Part shown: positions 57,581 through 64,000 of the stretch, in pieces
How positions within the stretch are numbered: position 1 is the first letter of the stretch
Layout of the letters: every line of letters begins with the position of its first letter
Source: Agaricicola taiwanensis
GTDB taxonomy: Bacteria > Pseudomonadota > Alphaproteobacteria > Rhizobiales > Methylopilaceae
Direction: 5' to 3'
Assembly: GCF_014635245.1 (NCBI RefSeq)
Contig: NZ_BMCP01000007.1
Location: forward strand, 44,277-108,276
Length of the DNA stretch: 64,000 nucleotides
Made by a program: the position numbers and the translations under genes
Notes under the pieces: model-generated
The model's database searches: none
The model's input: only the letters and a program-made list of their open reading frames with translations
What the model was told of the DNA's origin: nothing

Positions 57581-59560
57581 TTAAAGAGAAATCTGTCGGG
57601 CTGTCGCGGCACTCGGCTTCATCGCCGCCATCACCACGGGCCCGATCTCCCGCAGCGCCAGCTGGCGCAACTCGCGCGGGTCCGTTGCTTCGCCGCGCGC
57701 CTGGCGCTGCTGAATGAGCTCCAGAAAGCGCCCGTTGAGCCGAGCGATCTCGCCGGAACGCGTACGCCCCGCTTCCACGGAGGCCGCATGCTCCGGCATC
57801 AAACCCATGCGGCCAAGCTGCTCTTCCGCCGTTTCCGCCATGACGGACCAGCCCGCCAGAAGATCGCGCGCCTCGGGATCATTGGCGATCACCGCCTGCT
57901 GCAGGCGCTCCAGCCGCTCGCGGTCGCGGCGGCTGAGATGGGCGAAATGGTCGGGCAGGCTAAGGCCGGAGAAGGCATCGGGCCTGCGGGCGGCGAGGCC
58001 GATGAGGCTGGAGAGAAGGAAGGCATCGCTTTCCGCCTCGCGGCGTCCTGCACGGGTGCCGCTGCCGCCAAAGGGGATGCGGCTCGCGGCCCCGCTGCCC
58101 TCAAGGGCCAATGCATCGGCCACCTGCCGCGGCGTTGCGCCCTCGTCCAGCCGGCGGAAGCCGTCGCGGGCGGCGGCTTCCTCGCGTTCCTGCGCATTGC
58201 GTGTTTCCGCCTCGATGCTCTGCAGCACCAGATCACGCGCGCGGTCGCGCAAGGCAGGGTCATCGATGTCGGCGAGGCGCGCCTCGATCTCGGCGGTGGA
58301 GGGAAGAGTGGCGCGCTGCGACAGCCCGGAGCCGCGCGCCACAAGGCGCGTTCCAAACTCGACGGGGCGCAGCGCGCCGGGCCCCGCGGCATCCGGCCAT
58401 TCACGGCCGGGCGCGGGGAACGAAAGGTTGTATCGGGAAGCGGTAGCGATCACATAGTCACGCACCGGCTGAGGCGCAAGGTCCAGCGGACGGCCGTCCC
58501 AGGACAGATCCACGGTTGCCGGCGAGCCGCCGCTGCCGCTGTTGATCGCGAAGATGCCCAAACCGGCCCCTATCTCTTCAGGCACATCCTCGATGAAGGC
58601 GGCGATATTGCCGGTGAAGCTGTCGTCCAGCCTTGCCACCAGGTCGCGCCGCCCCGGCCGCGCCACGAGTTGGCGCACAAAATCCTGCGGTGGGCTGGCT
58701 GCCGGTGATGGCGTGCCGTCTGCGGGCATGGGCTGACCCTGCAGCATGCTGCGGCGCTGGCTCATGATCTCGCGGCTGCTGGCTTCGGCACGGGCGTTCA
58801 GCACCGGGCCGGCAAGCTGCGCCGCCACATGCTCGCGGTCTTCCGGCGTCAGGTGATCGGACAGCGCCTCCACCTGCTGCTGGGCTGCCAGCGGATCGGT
58901 CCTGGCCTGAGCCATGACGGCTTGGGTGTTGAGCTGGCTGACGCGCGCCGCCGTCTCCTGCGCGATGTCCGCCTCGCTCCGCCCATTGAGGCGGCCGTTC
59001 TCCATGATCTCGCGGCTGATCATTCCGGCAAGGCGCGGCAGAGCGCCCGGGCTGGCGAAAGCCGATGCGCCCTCGGCAACAAGGCTCAAGACCTTGCTGG
59101 CGCTGGTTTCGTTGACGAAAGTCTTGATCTGCCGGATCTCGTGCGGGATCAGCTCCTGCAGCGAGTTGGCCATGGTGTCGAGCGCCTGCGGCTCGAAGAA
59201 CGGCCGGGCTGCGGAACTGAGGTTCTTGGCGATGCGGTCCCGATCCGCCGTGATCTTCTTTTCGTAGGCCGCGCGGCTGCCGATCGCCTTCTCGCCCCTC
59301 TGCTTCAGGAGGCCGGTTTCGTTGTCGTACATCGCCTCCTGGTTCGACTGACGGAGCTGGATCATGGCCCGGTCAGCTTCGGCCTTTGCGACGATCCCAT
59401 CATGCAGGGCCTTGCCGAAGTCCTTCATGCCGCCGGCAAGGGCCGTCATGCCGCGGCCGATCCCGGCGCCCATCTGGTCGGGCGTGGCGGATACGGAAAA
59501 GCCCTGCTGGTGGATCGGGCGCAGCTTCTCGCTGCGTTCATAGACGGGAACACGGGGCAT
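57581..59560 (-). CDS. Internal virion protein, T7 gp15-like position
   Basis: A 659-residue protein, mostly helical with many Arg, Glu and Ala, starting MPRVPVYERSEKLRPIHQQG. The N-terminal 200 residues (MGAGIGRGMTALAGGMKDFGKALHDG...KAEADRAMIQLRQSNQEAMYDNETGLL) resemble internal virion proteins of podoviral prophages. By order it corresponds to T7 gp15, which builds the ejection channel. The start at 59560 is taken because a longer frame would overlap the gp14-like gene. No enzyme motif is visible. Confidence 0.6.
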   Translation of the reverse strand: MPRVPVYERSEKLRPIHQQGFSVSATPDQMGAGIGRGMTALAGGMKDFGKALHDGIVAKAEADRAMIQLRQSNQEAMYDNETGLLKQRGEKAIGSRAAYEKKITADRDRIAKNLSSAARPFFEPQALDTMANSLQELIPHEIRQIKTFVNETSASKVLSLVAEGASAFASPGALPRLAGMISREIMENGRLNGRSEADIAQETAARVSQLNTQAVMAQARTDPLAAQQQVEALSDHLTPEDREHVAAQLAGPVLNARAEASSREIMSQRRSMLQGQPMPADGTPSPAASPPQDFVRQLVARPGRRDLVARLDDSFTGNIAAFIEDVPEEIGAGLGIFAINSGSGGSPATVDLSWDGRPLDLAPQPVRDYVIATASRYNLSFPAPGREWPDAAGPGALRPVEFGTRLVARGSGLSQRATLPSTAEIEARLADIDDPALRDRARDLVLQSIEAETRNAQEREEAAARDGFRRLDEGATPRQVADALALEGSGAASRIPFGGSGTRAGRREAESDAFLLSSLIGLAARRPDAFSGLSLPDHFAHLSRRDRERLERLQQAVIANDPEARDLLAGWSVMAETAEEQLGRMGLMPEHAASVEAGRTRSGEIARLNGRFLELIQQRQARGEATDPRELRQLALREIGPVVMAAMKPSAATARQISL

Positions 59561-59600
59561 CGGCGGACTCTTTCGTGATGGGAGAGGTGCGGCAGCGGGC

Positions 59601-60119
59601 TTATCGGGCTTTGAAGTAGCCGGCCTTGCGGCCCTCGGTGTAGACACCGCCAAAGCCGCTCAGCAGCGTGCCGGCGGCGCCGAACATGCCTGACGTGCGG
59701 GCGGATTTGGCTTCCATCTCATAGAGATTGGCCTGCGCGGTCTGGTTCATGCCGGCAATTCGGGCGTCATAGGCTTCACGCTCGGCATTGGTGCGGATGG
59801 TCAGTGCGTCCAGCTCGCCCTGGATCGTGGTGTCCACCAGCATGTCGAGCGCCGAGCCATAGCCGGTGTCCACATTGCCGGCCGCTGCCATGACAAGCTG
59901 CTGGCCGCGCAGGGCCGCGGTGTGAAGCCGCTTCTGCTGTTCTTCGTCCATGCCCCGCACGATGGCGTCCTGCGCCCGGCGCTCGGCAAGGATCGCGTTG
60001 TTACGGGCGATCTGCGCATTGTATTGCGCCGCCGCCGCGGTCGCCCGCGCCTGCTGGATCTGCCCGGCGCCGCCGATCACAGCGGAGGCGCCCATCAGCG
60101 CCAGTCCGAAATCGCACAT
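59601..60119 (-). CDS. Internal virion protein, T7 gp14-like
   Basis: A 172-residue protein starting MCDFGLALMGASAVIGGAGQIQQARATAAAAQYNAQIARNNA. The Gly/Ala-rich first segment followed by a Gln/Asn/Ala-rich helix is typical of podoviral gp14 (internal core protein B), which inserts in the outer membrane during ejection. It ends GFGGVYTEGRKAGYFKAR. It lies between the gp13-like and gp15-like genes, in T7 order. The gp13-like frame overlaps its start by about 119 nt. Confidence 0.7.
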   Translation of the reverse strand: MCDFGLALMGASAVIGGAGQIQQARATAAAAQYNAQIARNNAILAERRAQDAIVRGMDEEQQKRLHTAALRGQQLVMAAAGNVDTGYGSALDMLVDTTIQGELDALTIRTNAEREAYDARIAGMNQTAQANLYEMEAKSARTSGMFGAAGTLLSGFGGVYTEGRKAGYFKAR

Positions 60120-60585
60120 GGTCAACTCTCAGTTCAAAGGGAGAGAAAAGCGCGCCATCGGCCCCATAGGGCTCCGGCGGAAAAAGCGTGAAGCCGAGCC
60201 AGCGCAGCCAGCGCTTCGACACGCTGTTGCGGTCGTCCACCAGGTTGCGCAGCACGGGGTAGGTTTGGAGCATGCGGGCAAGCTCGGCCTGCGCCTCGCG
60301 CAGGAAGTGCATCTGGTGCCGCACCACCGCATCGGTGCCCAGCAGCCAGGGCACGCCGTGGCCGGTGGCAAGGCAGAGTGCGCCGACGCCGAACATCATC
60401 TCCGGCCGCCCGTCGAGCGTGACCGTGGAGGCATGGGTGGCGTGCTCCAGCGACAGCGCGAGCGCCTCATGCGGCGAGCGCCGGCCGGCGGCCCAGACTT
60501 CTGCCACGTCGGCGGCGCGCATGCGCGGGGCGATGATGGCGATGTGAGCCTCATCCGCCGGGATGATCTGGATGCGGTGTGTCAT
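60001..60585 (-). CDS. Phage gp13-like protein (DUF2833, GNAT-like)
   Basis: A 194-residue frame whose first 140 residues match the T7 gp13 (DUF2833) pattern: RMRAADVAEVWAAGRRSPHEAL, DGRPEMMFGVGAL, HGVPWLLGTDAVV and WLRWLGFTLFPPEPYG, an acetyltransferase-like fold needed for assembly. After FELRVDH the frame runs on through 119 nt of the gp14-like gene as Arg-rich, low-complexity sequence. The natural stop appears to be lost or shifted. The start at 60585 (MTHRIQIIP) is clear. Confidence 0.7.
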   Translation of the reverse strand: MTHRIQIIPADEAHIAIIAPRMRAADVAEVWAAGRRSPHEALALSLEHATHASTVTLDGRPEMMFGVGALCLATGHGVPWLLGTDAVVRHQMHFLREAQAELARMLQTYPVLRNLVDDRNSVSKRWLRWLGFTLFPPEPYGADGALFSPFELRVDHVRFRTGADGRLRCDRRRRADPAGAGDRGGGAIQCADRP

Positions 60586-60607
60586 GGTGGCTCGGTGGGT
60601 GTGACTT

Positions 60608-60733
60608 ATCCTTCGAGACGGCCCTTCGGGCCTCCTCAGGATGAGGCCGAGGGTGCGGCTCACCCTTGAAAATGAGCATCCAAGACCGCCGGCCTCACCC
60701 TGAGGAGCCCTCGCAGAGGGCGTCTCGAAGGGT
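60608..60733. repeat. Palindromic repeat pair inside the phage cluster (copies 2a, 2b)
   Basis: Unit 2a (60608-60646) has TCCTTCGAGAC, hairpin GGCC-cttc-GGGCC and CCTCAGGATGAGG. Unit 2b (60693-60733) is inverted, with CCTCACCCTGAGG, hairpin GCCCTC-gca-GAGGGC and TCTCGAAGGGT. It lies between the gp12-like and gp13-like genes. Confidence 0.85.
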
Positions 60734-60755
60734 CCAGCCACACCCTCCACACCCA

Positions 60756-63041
60756 TCACCCGCCCAGCGTCACATCGCTCATCACGCCCAGGATCGTCAT
60801 GGGCAAGGGGTCGGACTGGCGGATGAAGATCGAGCCCGCCGTGTTCCAGTCGGGCTCCAGCGTCACGCTCATGTCACCGGTGAAGAGCTGGATGGCCTCG
60901 CCCCAGGTCTCGCCGGCGCGCTGCTTGTATTCCACGAGGCGGGAGGCGTCCGGCCCCACCCAGAGCCCGCGCGTGCGCTCCACCCTCAGCGTCACCGAAG
61001 AGACCGATTTCAGCCGCCCCTGCACCGAGCCAAGCCCCTGCACATTGCCGAGGTCGAGGTTCAGCGTCTCAACGTCGCTTTCATAGGGCAGCCCGATGTG
61101 CACGCGTGTCGCGGGGTTTGCCAGCGTCACCATGCCGTCGGTCACGGTCAGCCCGCGCGCCACATGGCCATCGGCCAGCGCCACCACCTCCTTTCCTTCC
61201 AGATGGTCGAGCCCGGAGAAGATGGCGGTGGCCTCGCCTGCATAGGAGAGCCCGCTGTCGACGAAGAAGCAGTCCTCGGCACGGGTGAAAAGACGCGTGC
61301 TCAACCGCTCGATGTAGCGCTTCTCCTCGCCCATCACCTCGCGGCGCACCACCACATAGACGGCATCCTCCGCGCCTTCGGCGATCACGGCCACATCCTC
61401 GAAGGCACCGTCGGTGTCGTGCCGCGTCCAGGCCCAGACCTCCTGCTCGCGCAGATAGGTGAGGCTGATGAGGGAGCCGTCATCAAGCACCACCCAGACC
61501 AGCGCCAGCGGCGATTGCGCATAGGCCTGCGCCACCACGCGCCGTCCCTCGAAGAGGTGAGCGGAGAAGATGCCGAGATCGACGCCGATGTAGCCGTCCT
61601 GCGCGAACTCATAGGCAAAGTCGCGCAGGCCGCCGCGGTCGACGGCAAAGAGCACCACATTGCCGATGACTAGCGGTGGCACGGTGGAGGAGGTCCAGTA
61701 GCTGCGTGGCCGCGCCCGGATGTTGCCGGGGGTCAGCGGCTCGTCGTTGCCGCCGGAGACCTCCCATTCCGCGCCTGACGTGAACAGCATCAGATTGCGC
61801 ACCGGCACCATGGCGCGGATCTCGTTCACCTGCTTTGCCCGCACGCGGAAGGTGATGGCATCGGAGGCCTTGGCGGGAGAGGAAACGCCGAAGTTCTCGT
61901 AGTTGGCGCTCTGCGACAGCCAGACCGCCTGCGGGTCGTTGCGGGTGCCGGCAAAGGCGAGGCGCTGTTCGTAGAAGGTGGCGCAGCGCGGATAATTGCC
62001 TTCGCCCTCAAAAGGGTTGCGGGTGGACTGGGTGGTGTCGGAAAGATCGGGCGTGATGTTCTCGTCCTCGAACTGCAGCCCGTCGGTGGAGCCCACATAG
62101 CCGAAGACGCCGGCATCATAGCGATAGACCACATAGCGCGCCGCGCCCGTCACCGCCGGCCATTGCACCCGGTTCTTATAGCCCGCCACCAACAGGTTGT
62201 TGGTGACCGTCGCCTCGGCAGAGGGCAGGCTTTCCTCGCCTGTGGCTTCGGACACGGCCGAGACCTTGTAGCGATAGGTGACGCTGCCGCTGCCAGCGGC
62301 GCGCGCGGCGGTGACGCCGGTCGGCGCGGTCATGATGGGGGTGAAGGTCGGCTGGGTGATCGTCCAGGCGGCATGGCCGGTGCGCGACAGCTTCTGCGGG
62401 GCGTGGTTGACCTGCGTAAGGTAGGCCACATCCGCCTCCTGCACATAGCTCACCTCGGCAAGTTCATCCTCGGCATAGGGCGAGGCGATCTCATAGATGG
62501 CGCGAATCTCGCCACCGCCTTCCCATGCCGGCAGCGTGCTGCCATCCACCTCCTGGCCGAAGCGGTCCTGCAGCGTGAAGCTGTCGGTCGCGGCATCGGC
62601 CACGATGAAGCTGCGGCCGTTCAGCGCCTCCATGCCCTGAAGGCCCGACAGTGCGATTTCATCGCCATCGGTCAGCCCGTGGCTCGGTGCCGTGACCATC
62701 ACGGGGTCGTCCTGGCTCACGCCGGTGATTGCGATCACGGTGTCAGCTGCCACCTGCGCGCCATCCATCACGACGCGCATATATTCATGGCCGAGTTCGA
62801 GGATGTAGGTCTGCTCGGTGTTGAACTGGAAGGGGATGATGCGCACGCGGCGGGCGCTGTCCCTCACCTCGGCAACGAACTGGAGCCCCGCCCGGTTGGT
62901 GACGCCGCCGAACTTCTCGACCACGACGTTGCGCGCGGTCTTGAGGCCGGTGGGATATTTCGCCGTGTCCGTGCGGGCCCAGAGCGCGGGCGCCAGCTCG
63001 CCGCCGGAAAAGGAGGGCTGGATGGTGCGAAGATCGGCCAT
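60756..63041 (-). CDS. Tail tubular protein B (T7 gp12-like)
   Basis: A 761-residue beta-rich virion protein. The start MADLRTIQPSFSGGELAPALWARTDTAKYPTGLKTARNVV is characteristic of podoviral tail tubular/nozzle proteins. EVRDSARRVRIIPFQFNTEQTYILELGHEYMRV and a fibronectin-like domain (about 235-320) follow. The ATG lies directly after the gp11-like stop. It forms the tail nozzle to which fibres attach. Confidence 0.85.
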   Translation of the reverse strand: MADLRTIQPSFSGGELAPALWARTDTAKYPTGLKTARNVVVEKFGGVTNRAGLQFVAEVRDSARRVRIIPFQFNTEQTYILELGHEYMRVVMDGAQVAADTVIAITGVSQDDPVMVTAPSHGLTDGDEIALSGLQGMEALNGRSFIVADAATDSFTLQDRFGQEVDGSTLPAWEGGGEIRAIYEIASPYAEDELAEVSYVQEADVAYLTQVNHAPQKLSRTGHAAWTITQPTFTPIMTAPTGVTAARAAGSGSVTYRYKVSAVSEATGEESLPSAEATVTNNLLVAGYKNRVQWPAVTGAARYVVYRYDAGVFGYVGSTDGLQFEDENITPDLSDTTQSTRNPFEGEGNYPRCATFYEQRLAFAGTRNDPQAVWLSQSANYENFGVSSPAKASDAITFRVRAKQVNEIRAMVPVRNLMLFTSGAEWEVSGGNDEPLTPGNIRARPRSYWTSSTVPPLVIGNVVLFAVDRGGLRDFAYEFAQDGYIGVDLGIFSAHLFEGRRVVAQAYAQSPLALVWVVLDDGSLISLTYLREQEVWAWTRHDTDGAFEDVAVIAEGAEDAVYVVVRREVMGEEKRYIERLSTRLFTRAEDCFFVDSGLSYAGEATAIFSGLDHLEGKEVVALADGHVARGLTVTDGMVTLANPATRVHIGLPYESDVETLNLDLGNVQGLGSVQGRLKSVSSVTLRVERTRGLWVGPDASRLVEYKQRAGETWGEAIQLFTGDMSVTLEPDWNTAGSIFIRQSDPLPMTILGVMSDVTLGG

Positions 63042-63626
63042 TCACATGCTCCGCGCGGTCAGGGCTTCGGCTTCAAGATCAAGGAAGCCCGTATCCTCAT
63101 TGGCGTCATGGGCCATGGCGGTCGCGGCGCTGCTGGCGGCCATGGTGAGCGCGTTCTGCACGGCCTTGGCCTCGCGCGTCAGCGGCATGGCGAGCCGTGC
63201 CGCCAGCGCCCAGGAAAGGGCGTCCACGAACAGCGGCGGGAAGAGTGAGGCATCGTCGGTGCGCGCCACGTAATCCAGCGTGGCCTTGGGCGTGTTGCAG
63301 AAGATCACGCGGCCGCGCAGCTGATGCGGGGCGGAAAAATCTTCCGGCAGCGGGTCCACATCGGGCACCAGGCGGATGATCCGCAGGCAATCGGCCGGCC
63401 GCTGATAGGCAAAGGCCCAGCGCTGCGCCCAGGCGTTGGGCTTGGGCGCGAGGCTTTCCACCCGGCGGGCGAAGGCCCAGGGGTAGGAGGCGAGCAGCGC
63501 ATCGCGCGCCACGGGGTAGTGCAACGCGCACTGCCGCGCCTCGGCGCTGTCTTCGGCAAGCGCATTGATGCGCCCCTTGCCCAGATGCGACAGGGCAAGG
63601 TTCGAGATCGAGACGTCGGACGCCAT
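63042..63626 (-). CDS. Tail tubular protein A (T7 gp11-like)
   Basis: A 194-residue helical protein starting MASDVSISNLALSHLGKGRI, the standard opening of gp11-like adaptor proteins, followed by LHYPVARDALLASYPWAFARR, in which the conserved WxFA box is visible. It joins portal and nozzle in podoviruses. It is the most upstream phage gene in the window; no portal or capsid gene follows up to the right edge. Confidence 0.85.
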   Translation of the reverse strand: MASDVSISNLALSHLGKGRINALAEDSAEARQCALHYPVARDALLASYPWAFARRVESLAPKPNAWAQRWAFAYQRPADCLRIIRLVPDVDPLPEDFSAPHQLRGRVIFCNTPKATLDYVARTDDASLFPPLFVDALSWALAARLAMPLTREAKAVQNALTMAASSAATAMAHDANEDTGFLDLEAEALTARSM

Positions 63627-63700
63627 GGCGTGTCTCCGGGTGAGGGGATTTTGTCGAAGAGAGGGGCGTGGCTTTGGGAAGGCTTTCGGAGCCTGCGGCC

Positions 63701-63830
63701 CATCCTTCGAGACGATCGCTGAAGCGATCCCTCAGGATGAGGGTGTCTTGTTTGGCTTCTGCTGAAGGAGGCGCCAGAACCTTCAGCCTCATGCTGAGGT
63801 GACGCCGCAGGCGTCAGTCTCGAAGCATGA
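63701..63830. repeat. Palindromic repeat pair (copies 3a, 3b)
   Basis: Unit 3a (63701-63742) has CATCCTTCGAGAC, hairpin GATCGC-tgaa-GCGATC and CCTCAGGATGAGG. Unit 3b (63787-63830) is inverted, with CCTCATGCTGAGG, hairpin GACGCC-gca-GGCGTC and TCTCGAAGCATGA. Confidence 0.85.
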
Positions 63831-63855
63831 AGCCAAGACCTCCGTCATGCTCGCC

Positions 63856-63927
63856 CTTGTGGCGAGCATCCACGAATGCTTTCTGTTCCGTGGCTTAACC
63901 TGCTAAGGCGTGGATGCCAGGCACAAG
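63856..63927. repeat. Imperfect 19-nt inverted repeat
   Basis: CTTGTGGCGAGCATCCACG (63856-63874) and CGTGGATGCCAGGCACAAG (63909-63927) pair over 19 nt with a few mismatches around a 34-nt spacer. It is a different family from the CCTTCGAGAC repeats. Confidence 0.6.
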
Positions 63928-63955
63928 TGTTTGGTCTTGAGACATAGCTGACAGA

Positions 63956-63978
63956 TGTTCGGAGACATCCCTGACACT
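63956..63978. repeat. IS-end-like motif, second copy
   Basis: TGTTCGGAGACATCCCTGACACT, one mismatch from the copy at 32456-32478. It is preceded by a related GAGACATAGCTGACA at 63940-63954. It may be the end of an insertion sequence lying beyond the edge. Confidence 0.45.
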
Positions 63979-64000
63979 TTTGATGCGGATTGCATCGGGA

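Larger units (their letters stand above)
63627..64000. other. Repeat-rich stretch at the phage cluster boundary
   Basis: Three hundred and seventy-four bases with no convincing gene. They hold a palindromic repeat pair (63701-63830), a second inverted repeat (63856-63927) and an IS-end-like motif (63956-63978) that runs to the window edge. Confidence 0.7.

Noticed and set aside
1..64000. CRISPR arrays, tRNA or rRNA genes
   Set aside because: No regularly spaced direct repeats, cloverleaf with CCA-adjacent acceptor stem or rRNA segment was noticed. Only visual reading was possible, so a tRNA scan could still find one.

Overview
The window is GC-rich chromosomal DNA that fits an alphaproteobacterium of the order Hyphomicrobiales (Rhizobiales). 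The evidence is as follows. Several promoters match the alphaproteobacterial general-stress sigma factor EcfG (GGAAC-N16/17-CGTT). There is a DmeRF metal-efflux pair, a PhaAB-type Mrp antiporter, and sensor kinases of the HisKA_2/HWE class, one of them a bacteriophytochrome. There is also a family of palindromic intergenic repeats of a kind I associate with this order. The genus cannot be settled from the sequence.

Left part (1-21 kb). A dmeR-dmeF metal-resistance pair is cut by the left edge. It is followed by a membrane-anchored HAD hydrolase, a glycine/alanine-rich membrane protein and a stress-promoter-driven hybrid kinase. A five-gene siderophore operon comes next on the minus strand (TonB receptor, binding protein, permease, ATPase, ferric-siderophore reductase), with an AraC regulator upstream. 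A small stress protein plus SDR, and a diguanylate cyclase, follow. At 15.2-20.8 kb lies a catabolic cluster: a TcuA-like FAD dehydrogenase, two MmgE/PrpD enzymes and a GntR/FCD regulator. Three TGTNNACA palindromes in the two control regions point to one local regulator.

Middle part (20.9-46.8 kb). This region holds a tandem-kinase sensor with its own single-domain receiver, a Na+/H+ antiporter, several very small stress-type genes, and a 25-codon gene behind a 16-nt Shine-Dalgarno sequence. It also holds a D-threonine-aldolase-like enzyme, a Tat-exported SDR with a LysR regulator, another hybrid kinase, a secreted methyltransferase-like protein and an RlaP-type nucleotidyltransferase. The complete Mrp/Pha antiporter operon (AB-C-D-E-F-G), a bacteriophytochrome kinase, stress genes, ferredoxin-NADP reductase and a sugar acetyltransferase complete it. 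At least seven EcfG-like promoters tie many of these genes into a general stress regulon.

Right part (46.9-63.6 kb). A minus-strand late region of a T7-like (podoviral) prophage reads, in transcription order: tail tubular proteins A and B, gp13-like, gp14-like and gp15-like proteins, a non-structural cargo cassette, a probable large internal virion protein in two pieces, tail fibre, holin, GH24 endolysin, overlapping Rz/Rz1 spanins, and a coiled-coil membrane protein. No integrase, terminase, portal or capsid gene is in the window. Host-type palindromic repeats sit inside and beside the cluster. The cargo cassette at 54.1-57.6 kb (secreted protein, micro-protein, two four-helix membrane proteins and a transglycosylase-like protein) is closed by its own terminator. 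It is the least explained gene set here.
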